The position numbers and the translations under genes were made by a program. Under the pieces are notes generated by a model. It saw only the letters and a program-made list of their open reading frames with translations. It was not told the DNA's origin and did not search any database. From UBA4408 sp002389785 (lineage in GTDB: Bacteria; Bacteroidota; Bacteroidia; UBA4408), in NCBI GenBank assembly GCA_035438985.1, contig DAORJK010000002.1:62001-126000 (forward strand): a DNA stretch of 64,000 nucleotides, given 5' to 3'. Shown one piece after another: positions 44,972-53,814 of the stretch (positions within the stretch are counted from its first letter, which is position 1; every line of letters starts with the position of its first letter).

Positions 44972-45586
44972 TTATTTTTTACGCTGTGCTTTATAGGTAT
45001 TGTTAAGGCCTTCCAGCACTTCTGCCGTAATGTCTAAATTGTCTTTCGAATATAAAATTCCTCCACCTTTTGTATGTCCTAAAATATAGGAGTAACCGGT
45101 ATTGCTGTAATTAGTTTTTAGGTAGGCTTCAATTTCTTCTTGAATTTTTTGTGTTTTCTTTAACTCATTCATCGAGAGTTTTTCATTAAGCTCATCACGA
45201 TAATCGGTCAGTTTTTGCTCCTTCATAGCCAATTCTTGTTGCTTTGCCATACCTTGTTCTTCAGTCATTGTAGCAGCTTTAGCTTTTAGGTCGTTGTACT
45301 CTGCTTCTAGCGCACGGTATTCGGCAGTAAATTGTTTTTCGGCAGCAGCTCTTTCTTTTTCTAACTCCTTTTTCACTTCTTTTACTAATTCATAATTGTC
45401 CATTAACGAATCGGAGTTTACATAAACTATGGTGCTAGCTTTTACATCCATTTTTGGAGCTACTATCGGTAATTTATTTACAGTGACAGGAGCGGTGGGA
45501 GTTTTCTGAGATGAAAAATGCAAATAGTACAATACAGCTACGGCTAAAAGTAAAAGTATATTTAATGACAAGCTAAGTGATTTCAT
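44972..45586 (-). CDS. OmpH/Skp-like periplasmic chaperone family protein
   Basis: This 204-aa protein has an N-terminal hydrophobic anchor (LNILLLLAVAVLYYLHF) and then STIVYVNSDSLMDNYELVKE, a motif typical of OmpH/Skp. A long charged coiled-coil hairpin (KKELEKERAAAEKQFTAEY to EEIEAYLKTNY) and a terminal strand region (YILGHTKGGGILY) follow. Skp proteins hold unfolded outer-membrane proteins in the periplasm. Unlike classical Skp, the N-terminus may stay as a membrane anchor because no clear signal cleavage site follows. It is tail to tail with bshC, with no spacer. Confidence 0.8.
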   Translation of the reverse strand: MKSLSLSLNILLLLAVAVLYYLHFSSQKTPTAPVTVNKLPIVAPKMDVKASTIVYVNSDSLMDNYELVKEVKKELEKERAAAEKQFTAEYRALEAEYNDLKAKAATMTEEQGMAKQQELAMKEQKLTDYRDELNEKLSMNELKKTQKIQEEIEAYLKTNYSNTGYSYILGHTKGGGILYSKDNLDITAEVLEGLNNTYKAQRKK

Positions 45587-45709
45587 TGTATCGAGAAGTT
45601 GTGTTTAAATTTGTGAATGGTAACGAATTAAATGGCCGGTATTTTTTGTTAATCAAATTTGCGTGTGCGAAGATAAATAAATTGAAATGTGTTGTACAGC
45701 TAACAAATG

Positions 45710-45979
45710 TTAAGTAGCTCGAGAACTGCGAGCAAGCGCATTTTTATAAAGTTCGGTCATAAACTGCTTTCCATATTCAATGGCTTCTTCTTCACTTTTA
45801 AATCCTGATTTAATGGCCACAGGTTTTTGAAATGCATCGTCAGGATTTCCCGGATAATAGTGCAATTTGAGCACATTCGTTTTGCCCGCCGACTTTTTAG
45901 TAATACCTAACCAAATGTCGTAGTTCTGATTGCCTACCTTAATTCTTCTTCGAATTTTTCGCATAACACAAATTAACAT
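45710..45979 (-). CDS. Small hypothetical protein
   Basis: This small protein of 84-89 aa is basic at the N-terminus (MRKIRRRIKVGNQNYDIWLG). Its body contains YPGNPDDAFQKP, SGFKSEEEAIEYGKQFM, a beta-beta-alpha pattern that resembles single-domain proteins with an AP2/SPOR-like fold, though no family match is certain. It could start at ATG 45979 or, more likely, at ATG 45964, which removes the hydrophobic MLICV. It is divergent from the barrel gene at 46042. Confidence 0.5.
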   Translation of the reverse strand: MLICVMRKIRRRIKVGNQNYDIWLGITKKSAGKTNVLKLHYYPGNPDDAFQKPVAIKSGFKSEEEAIEYGKQFMTELYKNALARSSRAT

Positions 45980-46019
45980 TGCTGCATAAAATTAGTTTTT
46001 TCTTTCGGCTTTGTATTAA

Positions 46020-46027
46020 TAAATTTG
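46020..46027 (+). promoter_or_regulatory. -7 element of the 46042 barrel gene
   Basis: TAAATTTG matches TAnnTTTG, 14 bp before the ATG at 46042, implying a leader of fewer than ten bases. Confidence 0.35.
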
Positions 46028-46041
46028 AAAATCGAAAATCA

Positions 46042-46599
46042 ATGAAAAAACTTTTCACTTTACTATTTTTAGGTGCATTCGTTAGCTCAACGGCACTTGC
46101 GCAAGACACAGCCGATTTTTATAATAAAGAAGAAGCAGCACGATCTGCACCCAAGCCTCCGTATTCAATTCGAGAGCATATTTTTACAGGAGGTAATTTT
46201 GGTTTGCAGTTTGGAACCATTACCCTGGTTGATGTTTCGCCATTAATTGGATATAAAATTACTCCAAAAATTGCGGCAGCTATTGGTGTTACTTATACCT
46301 ATTACAAAGATTCACGTCCTCCGGCTTTTACTCAAAGTATTTATGGAGCCCGCTTAATAGGCCGCTATTTTATATTCGATAATTTATTTGTGCATGCCGA
46401 GGCGGAAGGTCTCAATTCAAAATGGGAATATTATCAGCCGCCTTTTACCATCTACAATATTTTGGGTGGTGCAGGCTATCGGCAGGCAATTAGCGACCGC
46501 CTTTTTTTTGATGCAATGTTGCTGTGGAATTTTACCCCGTCAGATTACACACCCTACAACAATCCCATTATTCGAATAGGATTTAATATTGGATTGTAG
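46042..46599 (+). CDS. Small outer-membrane beta-barrel protein
   Basis: This 185-aa protein starts at ATG 46042, giving a clean signal peptide MKKLFTLLFLGAFVSSTALAQ. An in-frame TTG at 45979 would add 21 unlikely residues before it. The mature part has strands typical of an 8-strand barrel: FGLQFGTITLVDVSPLIGYKI, AAIGVTYTYYKDSRP, GARLIGRYFIFDNLFVHAE and a final RIGFNIGL. No specific family or ligand was recognised. glutamate dehydrogenase follows under its own promoter. Confidence 0.7.
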   Translation: MKKLFTLLFLGAFVSSTALAQDTADFYNKEEAARSAPKPPYSIREHIFTGGNFGLQFGTITLVDVSPLIGYKITPKIAAAIGVTYTYYKDSRPPAFTQSIYGARLIGRYFIFDNLFVHAEAEGLNSKWEYYQPPFTIYNILGGAGYRQAISDRLFFDAMLLWNFTPSDYTPYNNPIIRIGFNIGL

Positions 46600-46620
46600 A
46601 TGGTATTATTTTTATATTTG
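46594..46620 (+). promoter_or_regulatory. Glutamate dehydrogenase promoter (TTG-N16-TATATTTG)
   Basis: TTG at 46594-46596, 16 bp spacer, TATATTTG at 46613-46620; the -7 element is 45 bp upstream of the ATG at 46666. The spacer is slightly short for the Bacteroidota consensus. Confidence 0.55.
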
Positions 46621-46665
46621 TTGTACCAGCATTTATTTCACTAAAAATTACTAAAAAAAACTACT

Positions 46666-48090
46666 ATGAGCAATCAACCTGACAATGGCAGTTTATTCTA
46701 CAACGATGTACTTGCCAATTTCGACAAAGCAGCAGCATTTACAAAGTTTGAACCCGGTATATTAAAACAAATTAAGGTATGTAACAGTGTTTACACATTT
46801 AATTTTCCTGTTGAAATAGATGGAAAAGTTCAAGTATTTAGCGGCATTCGTGTACAACATAGCCAACACAAAACTCCTACAAAAGGCGGTATTCGATACA
46901 GCGAGTTTGTTGATGAAGATGAAGTTAAAGCTTTAGCGACATTGATGACATTTAAATGTGCTGTAGTAGATGTTCCATTTGGAGGTGCAAAAGGAGGAAT
47001 CAAAGTGAATCCGGCCACTGTAACCGAAAAACAATTAGAGCGCATGACTAGAAGGTATACTACCGAGCTTATTAAAAAAAATATGATAGGTCCTTCTGTT
47101 GATGTTCCTGCTCCTGATTACGGAAGTGGACCACGCGAAATGGCTTGGATTGCCGATACCTATGCGACGTTTAAATTTGATGATTTGAATTCGCTGGGTT
47201 GTGTTACCGGTAAACCACTTGGCCAAGGTGGGATACAAGGACGTACTGAAGCTACCGGACTAGGTGTATATTTTGGAACCCGCGAAGCAATGAGCAATGC
47301 TGAAGATATGAAGGAGATTGGATTAACTCCTGGTTTGGAAGGAAAGCGTGTAATTGTTCAAGGGTTAGGAAATGTTGGGTTTTATGCCGCAAAATTTTTT
47401 AGCGAAGGAGGTGCCCTAGTTATTGGTTTGGCCGAACGAGAAGGTGGAATTTATAACGCAAAAGGATTGGATGTAGAAGCAGTTTTTGCTCACCGCAAGA
47501 GCAGCGGTTCTATTTTGAACTTTCCGGGAGCTACTAATTTTGCAAACAGCATGGCCTTGTTGGAAGAAGAATGTGATGTGCTGATTCCAGCTGCTTTAGA
47601 AAATCAAATTACCAAAGAAAATGCTCCGCGTATTAAAGCAAAAATTATTGCAGAAGGTGCAAACGGACCGGTAACCAAAGAAGCTGAAGAAATATTAAAT
47701 AAGAAAAATTGCATGGTAATTCCCGATATGTATTTGAATGCCGGAGGTGTTACGGTGAGTTATTTCGAGTGGCTCAAAAATTTATCACATGTTCGCTTTG
47801 GCAGGATGGAAAAGCGTTTTCAAGAAATGTCGATCAAACAATTGGTCGATGCTGTTGAACGTAATACCGGCAAACCTTTAAGTGAGAAAGATAAAAAAAT
47901 GCTCACACATGGCGGTGATGAAATTGATTATGTGCGTTCAGGTTTAGAAGAAACCATGATTTATGCATACAATGAAATACGAAATATTAAGAAGCAAGAT
48001 AAACGCATACAGGATTTGCGTACCGCTGCGTTTGTAAGTGGTATAAATAAATTAGGAGTGTCTTACCAGTCCTTGGGTATTTTTCCTTGA
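46666..48090 (+). CDS. Glu/Leu/Phe/Val dehydrogenase (glutamate dehydrogenase)
   Basis: This NAD(P)-dependent enzyme catalyses the reversible oxidative deamination of glutamate to 2-oxoglutarate and ammonia. The 474-aa protein has PTKGGIRYSEFVDEDEVKAL, the catalytic-lysine region CAVVDVPFGGAKGGI, VDVPAPDYGSGPREMAWI, and the Rossmann motif VQGLGNVGFYAAKFF. EGANGPVTKEA and DMYLNAGGVTVSYFEW lie in the C-terminal half. The type is close to the NAD-linked hexameric enzymes. It has its own promoter and a strong terminator, so it is monocistronic. Confidence 0.93.
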   Translation: MSNQPDNGSLFYNDVLANFDKAAAFTKFEPGILKQIKVCNSVYTFNFPVEIDGKVQVFSGIRVQHSQHKTPTKGGIRYSEFVDEDEVKALATLMTFKCAVVDVPFGGAKGGIKVNPATVTEKQLERMTRRYTTELIKKNMIGPSVDVPAPDYGSGPREMAWIADTYATFKFDDLNSLGCVTGKPLGQGGIQGRTEATGLGVYFGTREAMSNAEDMKEIGLTPGLEGKRVIVQGLGNVGFYAAKFFSEGGALVIGLAEREGGIYNAKGLDVEAVFAHRKSSGSILNFPGATNFANSMALLEEECDVLIPAALENQITKENAPRIKAKIIAEGANGPVTKEAEEILNKKNCMVIPDMYLNAGGVTVSYFEWLKNLSHVRFGRMEKRFQEMSIKQLVDAVERNTGKPLSEKDKKMLTHGGDEIDYVRSGLEETMIYAYNEIRNIKKQDKRIQDLRTAAFVSGINKLGVSYQSLGIFP

Positions 48091-48107
48091 TGTACGGTAT
48101 TTAATTC

Positions 48108-48145
48108 AAAAAAGCCAATCAGAATTTTTCCTGATTGGCTTTTTT
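48108..48145. terminator. Bidirectional terminator after glutamate dehydrogenase
   Basis: A 15-bp stem, AAAAAAGCCAATCAG paired with CTGATTGGCTTTTTT, encloses an 8-base loop. The A- and T-tracts allow it to work in both directions between this gene and the convergent gene at 48212. Confidence 0.9.
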
Positions 48146-48211
48146 ATTTTTAATCGCATTCGTAGGATGCTAACTAATTCGATCGTATGTATGCGAGTTT
48201 TTACGCACTCG

Positions 48212-49783
48212 CTAGCGTACCACCACCTTGCGGGTTAAGGTTTGAGCAGCGGTTTTAATTTTAATAAAATAGATTCCTTCAGGGTAATTACTCAAATTAA
48301 GTTTCACTTGTTTTGCTGCTAAATTACTTTCTTCAACACAAAGCAATCCTACTACATTCGATAGTTGATAGGATTCTATTTCTTCGGCCGATTCAATTGT
48401 TAGTATATCTTTCACAGGATTGGGCAAAACTGAAATTCCTTTTTCTGCACCTTGTTTTTTTATCCCAACAAAATCGTTGTTTTGAATCGTAAGTACCCAA
48501 CTCGAATCTAAAATAGTGGCTCCATTGCTCACGTTTTGTAACCGAAGCTCTAACAACTCATCCGGTTCTATGCTCAAATCGTCAACGATGCTTATGCTGA
48601 TTGCTTGTGCGGCAGTTGAATTTGCTGGGAAGGTTAGCTGGTTAGGAGTGTAAGTAAAATCAATTCCATTGGTAGCTGTGGTAGCTGAACCAATTACAAC
48701 ATCCACAGTTACAGCTTGATTCAACAAAGGATTAAAAATTTTTGCACTAATGCCCAATCCTCCAATTGCTTCATCAAATACTGCATCCGATGTAAACATA
48801 GTAACTGTTGGAGGTACCACAAAGCCACAACCATTAATTGTATGACCACCTAAGTGACTGTAATCACCTTGAGGGTAGATGTCCCATTGACCGTTAGACA
48901 CAGCCCAAGTAGTTTCACCTTGTTGAATGTTTTGTTTGCGAACCAGCACAGTTGAACTGGTTTGTGAATTATACACCGGCCAAAAATTTCCCGGATTAAC
49001 ACCAATAGTACCAATGGCATCTACCAAGTTATTCGCATGATATAAGCCAATCACATTTCCGGCATTAAAAAAGAATTGCCCGTTAATAGTATCGGCCAAA
49101 GTTTTAAGAATGGAATCAGAACCTGAATAACAAATTACATAGGTATCGGCTGCATTCAAAAATCCAGATAGGGGAATTACGGTGCCCGGAACGGTACTTC
49201 CTCCAAAATAAATTTTAATGGTATAGTTCGATAAATCAGCAACCGAAGCAGTTGGGTTATATAGTTCAAATGCCCGATTAAAAGGAAAAGAGTGAACATA
49301 TTCCGAAAAAAAGAGGTCAGAGCAAGGACTATTTGTGCTCACCGAATCATCGTCATAAAATGTAAAGTTAATCAGCGAATCAACGAGCAATGCATTGTTG
49401 GTTGGATTGGCTAATTGCAGATGTAGCTCCTCAATGGGTTCAGCAAGTGCATCAGTTAACACCGAAACACAACATGATTGGTTTGCGCTAGAGCCGGGAG
49501 GAAAAGCAATAGTCGTAGGAGATATAAAATAATCACTGTTTAAAGTTACCGTTGAATTGGAAGCTACTTGAACATCTACAAAAGTAGTATCGGTAGTAGA
49601 AGGATTGCTGATACTGATATTAAAACATAAACCACCAACCGCTTCAGTATAGGTTCCATCATTTGATACAATGCTTATGCTGGGCACCAGTGCGACTTTT
49701 GAAGATGTTGTTTGTGAAATTGCATGATGTGCACAAAAAATCTGAAGGGAGATAATGCAGCTAAGAAGTAATTTTTTTTTCAT
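48212..49783 (-). CDS. T9SS cargo with Calx-beta and lamin-tail domains
   Basis: This 523-aa secreted protein has a signal peptide (about 1-24). A Calx-beta-type domain follows (about 33-140, EAVGGLCFNISISNPS with LTDALAEPIEELHLQL). Next comes a lamin-tail domain (about 155-300, FFSEYVHSFPFNRAFELYNP, with LIPLSGFL-like and VDAIGTIGVNPG motifs). A second Calx-beta-like unit (about 330-445, DEAIGGLGISAKIFNP, VDDLSIEPDELLELRL) precedes a T9SS sorting domain (ISVLPNPVKDILTIES, ending TRKVVVR). It lacks the nuclease module often linked to lamin-tail domains, so it is probably structural or adhesive on the surface. Confidence 0.85.
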   Translation of the reverse strand: MKKKLLLSCIISLQIFCAHHAISQTTSSKVALVPSISIVSNDGTYTEAVGGLCFNISISNPSTTDTTFVDVQVASNSTVTLNSDYFISPTTIAFPPGSSANQSCCVSVLTDALAEPIEELHLQLANPTNNALLVDSLINFTFYDDDSVSTNSPCSDLFFSEYVHSFPFNRAFELYNPTASVADLSNYTIKIYFGGSTVPGTVIPLSGFLNAADTYVICYSGSDSILKTLADTINGQFFFNAGNVIGLYHANNLVDAIGTIGVNPGNFWPVYNSQTSSTVLVRKQNIQQGETTWAVSNGQWDIYPQGDYSHLGGHTINGCGFVVPPTVTMFTSDAVFDEAIGGLGISAKIFNPLLNQAVTVDVVIGSATTATNGIDFTYTPNQLTFPANSTAAQAISISIVDDLSIEPDELLELRLQNVSNGATILDSSWVLTIQNNDFVGIKKQGAEKGISVLPNPVKDILTIESAEEIESYQLSNVVGLLCVEESNLAAKQVKLNLSNYPEGIYFIKIKTAAQTLTRKVVVR

Positions 49784-49810
49784 GTATGTATAGTTTAATG
49801 GATTTTATTT

Positions 49811-50194
49811 TTAAGAATTTTCGCTTGGTTCCCAAAGTTCTATTTTATTTCCTTCGGGATCAAGTATGTGTAAAAATTTTCCATAATCGTAGCTTTCAAT
49901 TTTATCGAGTATGGTAACTCCGGCATCGCTTAATTCCTTGTGTAGAAATTCTAAATTTTCGACTCTGTAATTAATCATGAAATCTTTTTTGGAAGGTTCG
50001 AAATAGCTTGTTTTCTCATCAAATACACTCCATTGAGTAGAACCGTTTTGTGCAGGATTTTCCTCATTTTTCCAACTAAAATTAGCTCCGTAATCGTTCG
50101 TATCGAAACCTAAGTGTTGTTTGTACCATGCTCTCATTTTTGCTGCGTCTTTACATTTAAAAAATACGCCTCCTATGCCGGTTACTTTTTTCAT
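49811..50194 (-). CDS. VOC family (glyoxalase/bleomycin-resistance-like) protein
   Basis: This 127-aa protein has the beta-alpha-beta-beta-beta module of the vicinal oxygen chelate superfamily: GIGGVFFKCKDAAKMRAWYKQHLGFD near the start, and LHILDPEGNKIELWEP at the end with the Glu metal ligand. Members include lyases, dioxygenases and drug-binding proteins, so the substrate is open. It lies 19 bp after the gene for a small membrane protein, and the two may be co-transcribed. Confidence 0.85.
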   Translation of the reverse strand: MKKVTGIGGVFFKCKDAAKMRAWYKQHLGFDTNDYGANFSWKNEENPAQNGSTQWSVFDEKTSYFEPSKKDFMINYRVENLEFLHKELSDAGVTILDKIESYDYGKFLHILDPEGNKIELWEPSENS

Positions 50195-50213
50195 CGTATG
50201 ATAAATTTAATTT

Positions 50214-50603
50214 TTAATTTTCAGTTTTATTTTGTGACAGAAAGTATAAACATACTATGGATATAATGCACATAACTATTGCGCTTATAATTAAACCCAT
50301 TTCGTGTTGTAAAATTCCTATAACAAGATCTCCTAGAAACATCAATAAAAAAAACAGATAGGCAACACGCAGCATTGAAGCTGATTTTTTAATGATTGCA
50401 TATACAAAAATTCCGCCCAACGCAAATTGTCTCACCGCCCACATGCGAACAATGTATTGAACTCCATTGGCGGTAAGGTCAATATTTTCGATAACAACTT
50501 CGGGAGTAAACCAAATTGTAAAACTTACGAAAAGTTCAAGCAGGGCAAATAATCCACTGAGCAATAAAATCCATTTTTGAATTGTTGGTTTTTCGATTTT
50601 CAT
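50214..50603 (-). CDS. Small four-helix membrane protein
   Basis: This 129-aa protein has about four transmembrane helices (ILLLSGLFALLELFVSFTI, MWAVRQFALGGIFVYAII, VAYLFFLLMFLGDLVIGIL, LIISAIVMCIISIVCLYFL). The N-terminal cytoplasmic stretch MKIEKPTIQKW is basic. No family was recognised; the layout resembles small DoxX- or DUF4345-like integral proteins. It is followed by the VOC gene. Upstream of its start there is 562 bp without a gene. Confidence 0.55.
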   Translation of the reverse strand: MKIEKPTIQKWILLLSGLFALLELFVSFTIWFTPEVVIENIDLTANGVQYIVRMWAVRQFALGGIFVYAIIKKSASMLRVAYLFFLLMFLGDLVIGILQHEMGLIISAIVMCIISIVCLYFLSQNKTEN

Positions 50604-51165
50604 TGATTTAATTTATACAAATACTAAACTAGTAAAATTATTCTAAAAATTTTTATCCTTATTATTTGTTTGTTTTTAAATAGTTAGGAAGAAATTTACT
50701 AGAACCTGTAAAGCCTGTCGCACTCCTTTGACTTCGCTCTGCATGACCCGGATTTGAGGTAGTTTGATTATTTTATTAGAATAAAAAAGCTTGGGTCAGG
50801 TTGAGCGGAATCGAAACCCGTGTACTGGCCGTTGCTGATGAAGAGCCAACGCACTCCTTCGACTTCGCTCAGGATGACCCTGATTTGAGGTAGTTTGATT
50901 ATTTTATTAGAATAAAAAAGCTTGGGTCAGGTTGAGCGGAATCGAAACCCGTGTACTGGCCGTTGCTGATGAAGAGCCAACGCACTCCTTCGACTTCGCT
51001 CAGGATGACCCTGATTTGAGGTAGTTTGATTATTTTATTAGAATAAAAAAGCTTGGGTCAGGTTGAGCGGAATCGAAACCCGTGTACTGGCCGTTGCTGA
51101 TGAAGAGCCAACGCACTCCTTCGACTTCGCTCAGGATGACCCTAGGTTGAAGGAAAAATAACTGG
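50604..51165. other. Non-coding region holding the 131-bp repeats
   Basis: No gene is seen in these 562 bp. Bases 50604-50700 are AT-rich with no defined element. The rest is a degenerate copy and three exact-length copies of a REP-like repeat (50720-51143). It separates the 3' end of mtgA from the start of the small membrane protein gene. Confidence 0.7.
50720..51143. repeat. 131-bp tandem repeats with REP-like inverted arms
   Basis: Three consecutive units of exactly 131 bp (50751-51143) are preceded by a diverged fragment (50720-50750). Each unit contains CTTCGACTTCGCTCAGGATG followed by ACCC, and about 45 bp later GGGTCAGGTTGAGCGGAATC followed by GAAACCC. The second arm is an imperfect reverse complement of the first, so each unit can fold into a long hairpin. 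The first unit boundary shows base changes (CTTTGACTTCGCTCTGCATG); the last three copies are nearly identical. Confidence 0.9.
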
Positions 51166-51888
51166 TTAATTTTCCTCTTCTTCTTCCGGTTCCAATTCAA
51201 TGGCACCACCGTGATAATTCATTTGGCGAAGTATCCAGTTTTTGCGCTTTTGCACGTATTTGCTTGGAGCAGAGGCACTCCATTTTCGAGGATTGGGTAA
51301 AGTGGCGGCAATTAAAGCGGCTTCTGATTGACTTAGCTTTTTTGCATCCTTTTTAAAATTTGCCTTGGCTGCTGCTTGCGCTCCATAAACCCCGTCGCCC
51401 ATTTCAATTACATTCAAGTACACTTCCATGATGCGTTCCTTACTCCACATGAATTCAATTAGTCCGGTAAAGTAAACTTCAAGTCCCTTTCGCAACCAAC
51501 TTCGGCCTTGCCATAAAAATACATTTTTTGCAGTTTGCTGACTGATGGTACTTGCCCCACGAATTTTTTTACCTTTCTTTTTTTTGTTGTAAGCCATTGC
51601 TTTTTCAATAGCTTTAAGATCGAAGCCATGATGTTCCATAAACAACTGATCTTCGGAACACACAACTGCTAAAGGTAAATTAGGCGAAATATTTTCAATT
51701 GGTTCCCAGTCTTTCGAACATTTAAGCGATTTTCCTTCCACCAATTGTTCCACTAATCGAATACCCATGAGTGGTGTAAAAGGTATGGGAATCCAGCGAA
51801 ACAGCAGTACCGATAAAATACTAACCGCGAAAAAAATAAGCAGGGCCTTCCAACAAAACGAAACAATCTTTTTTAATACCTCCTTCAT
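51166..51888 (-). CDS. mtgA: Monofunctional biosynthetic peptidoglycan transglycosylase
   Basis: MtgA polymerises glycan strands from lipid II at the inner membrane but has no transpeptidase domain. The 240-aa protein has one N-terminal transmembrane helix (about 13-30). GT51 motifs follow: CSEDQLFMEHHGFDLKAIEKA with the catalytic Glu, RGASTISQQTAKNVFLW, RKGLEVYFTGLIE and IMEVYLNVIEMGDGVYG. The C-terminus is acidic (EPEEEEEN). It begins 15 bp after the fhs stop, so the two are likely co-transcribed. The 131-bp repeats lie directly downstream of its stop. Confidence 0.93.
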   Translation of the reverse strand: MKEVLKKIVSFCWKALLIFFAVSILSVLLFRWIPIPFTPLMGIRLVEQLVEGKSLKCSKDWEPIENISPNLPLAVVCSEDQLFMEHHGFDLKAIEKAMAYNKKKKGKKIRGASTISQQTAKNVFLWQGRSWLRKGLEVYFTGLIEFMWSKERIMEVYLNVIEMGDGVYGAQAAAKANFKKDAKKLSQSEAALIAATLPNPRKWSASAPSKYVQKRKNWILRQMNYHGGAIELEPEEEEEN

Positions 51889-51903
51889 GGCGTAAAAAAA
51901 ATC

Positions 51904-53592
51904 TTAAGATAAACCGGTAATTTTTCCGCTTATATCAATGTCCATTTTTTCGGATGCAGGAATTGCAGGTAAGCCCGGCATGCGCATCATTTCACCCAAT
52001 ATAGGGATAATAAATCCGGCACCGGCAGCAAATTCAAACTCACGAACATTGATTACAAAATTGCGCGGACGACCAATTTTTGATTCGTTGTCGCTCAATG
52101 ATTTTTGCGTTTTTGCCATGCATACGGGCAATTTATCGAGCTGTAAATCAGTAATAGTTTTCAATTGAACCCTTGCCGTATTTGAATACTCAACTCCATC
52201 GGCTCCATATATTTCGGTGGCAATGGTTTTTATTTTTTCTTCCACACTTAAATTCCAATCGTATAATTTTTTGAATTGATTGCTATTCGATTCAATGGCA
52301 TTCACTACTTCTTGAGCTAGCGCAGCAGTACCATTTCCCCCATCTGTAAATCCTTTTGAAACAACTGCTTTTACTCCTTGTTTGGCACATTCATCAATAA
52401 TAAAATTTACTTCTTCCTCGCTATCATTATAAAAACTATTGATGGCAACGATTGGAGTAATTCCAAATTTTTTACAATTCTCAATGTGTTTAAATAAGTT
52501 TTCAAATCCCGCTTTAACGCGTGATAAACTTGGGGTATTGTATTCGTCTTTTTTTGCTCCTCCATGATGACGAAGTGCTCGAATGGTAGCAACCAGCACA
52601 ATTGCATGTGGTTCAATTCCGGCATAACCGCACTTAATATCCATGAATTTTTCAGCTCCTAAATCGGCTCCAAAACCTGCCTCAGTCACTACATAATCGC
52701 CAAGCGATAATCCCATTTTTGTAGCAATAATTGTATTGGTTCCTTGTGCAATGTTGGCAAAGGGACCACCGTGTATAATAGCAGGATTACCTTCCAAGGT
52801 CTGCACCAAATTAGGTCGAATGGCATCTTTCAGTAAGAGAGCCATGGCGCCTTCTGCATTTAAATCGCGCGCAAAAATTGCCTTCTTTTCAAAAGTAAAA
52901 CCTACAAAAATATTTCCTAAGCGCTTTTTTAAATCTTCAATATCTTTCGACATACAAAGTATAGCCATTACTTCACTGGCGGCAGTAATATTAAATCCAT
53001 CTTCGCGTGGAATCCCATTGGCAGTTCCTCCAATTCCAATAATGATACTTCGCAAAGAGCGGTCGTTCATGTCCATTACCCTTTTCCAGGCTATGGTTCG
53101 TGGATCTAAACCAAGGCTGCGCGACTTACTTTGCAGGTTGTTATCAATTAATGCCGACAATAAATTATTGGCTTTTTCAACGGCAGAAAAATCTCCGGTA
53201 AAATGCAGATTAATATCTTCCATTGGAATTACTTGCGAATAACCACCACCGGCAGCACCGCCCTTAATTCCGAATACAGGTCCTAGTGATGGCTCTCGCA
53301 ACACCACAATTGATTTCTTACCAATTTTGTTTAAGCCTTCATTTAGTCCAATTGATACTGTAGTTTTTCCTTCACCGGCAGGGGTAGGATTAATAGCAGT
53401 TACCAAAATTAATTTGCTCTTTTTTACTTTTTCTTCATCGATCAATTCAAGAGGCAATTTTGCTTTGTGCTTGCCGTAGTAATGCAAGTCGTCGTTCGAT
53501 ACATTAATTTTTGCAGCAATGTCTTTGATGTGCAAAATTTTAGCAGCTTGTGCAATTTCTAAATCTGAAGGAAAGGCTTTTGTTGTCGACAT
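51904..53592 (-). CDS. fhs: Formate--tetrahydrofolate ligase
   Basis: Fhs makes 10-formyltetrahydrofolate from formate, tetrahydrofolate and ATP, feeding one-carbon units to purine and fMet-tRNA synthesis. The 562-aa protein has the P-loop TPAGEGKTT (70-78), LREPSLGPVFGIKGGAAGGGYSQ, EAGFGADLGAEKFMDIKC and RHHGGAKK, all family signatures. The start is ATG 53592 (MSTTKAF). An in-frame upstream start at 53625 would add 11 residues (YLYICDSIKI) not found in Fhs. The divergent five-gene envelope operon begins 222 bp away. Confidence 0.95.
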   Translation of the reverse strand: MSTTKAFPSDLEIAQAAKILHIKDIAAKINVSNDDLHYYGKHKAKLPLELIDEEKVKKSKLILVTAINPTPAGEGKTTVSIGLNEGLNKIGKKSIVVLREPSLGPVFGIKGGAAGGGYSQVIPMEDINLHFTGDFSAVEKANNLLSALIDNNLQSKSRSLGLDPRTIAWKRVMDMNDRSLRSIIIGIGGTANGIPREDGFNITAASEVMAILCMSKDIEDLKKRLGNIFVGFTFEKKAIFARDLNAEGAMALLLKDAIRPNLVQTLEGNPAIIHGGPFANIAQGTNTIIATKMGLSLGDYVVTEAGFGADLGAEKFMDIKCGYAGIEPHAIVLVATIRALRHHGGAKKDEYNTPSLSRVKAGFENLFKHIENCKKFGITPIVAINSFYNDSEEEVNFIIDECAKQGVKAVVSKGFTDGGNGTAALAQEVVNAIESNSNQFKKLYDWNLSVEEKIKTIATEIYGADGVEYSNTARVQLKTITDLQLDKLPVCMAKTQKSLSDNESKIGRPRNFVINVREFEFAAGAGFIIPILGEMMRMPGLPAIPASEKMDIDISGKITGLS

Positions 53593-53608
53593 AATTTTTA
53601 TTGAATCG

Positions 53609-53616
53609 CAAATGTA
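53609..53616 (-). promoter_or_regulatory. -7 element of fhs
   Basis: On the minus strand this is TACATTTG, matching TAnnTTTG, 16 bp upstream of the fhs ATG at 53592. It falls inside the 11-residue upstream extension and so supports the shorter start. Confidence 0.5.
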
Positions 53617-53758
53617 TAAATACAATTGGGAAGTTTGAAAATGTGAAACCCTGGTTGTTATTTCTGAGTATACACCCGTTTTACTGATTCAATAATTGGT
53701 ATACATAAAATGAATAGTGAATATTGTTCGATAAGTTCTTTTTTTAATAAGACAAATT

Positions 53759-53787
53759 TTGTTTTTAAGGAAATACAATTATATTTG
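53759..53787 (+). promoter_or_regulatory. Promoter of the five-gene envelope operon
   Basis: TTG at 53759-53761 and TATATTTG at 53780-53787 are separated by 18 bp, a full Bacteroidota promoter. The -7 element is 27 bp before ATG 53815, leaving a leader of about 20 bases, and it rules out the in-frame ATG at 53710. Confidence 0.75.
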
Positions 53788-53814
53788 AATTATAAAAACA
53801 TCTATTTTAACTCT

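Noticed and set aside
52736..53242. 168-codon open frame on the + strand inside fhs
   Set aside because: It is antisense to a well-conserved fhs gene and its translation looks like a shadow of fhs codon usage, with no family match, no promoter element and no ribosome site.
53710..53814. Upstream in-frame extension (35 codons) of the operon's first gene
   Set aside because: It would place a start before the -33 and -7 promoter elements at 53759-53787, and it would bury the clean signal peptide beginning at 53815.
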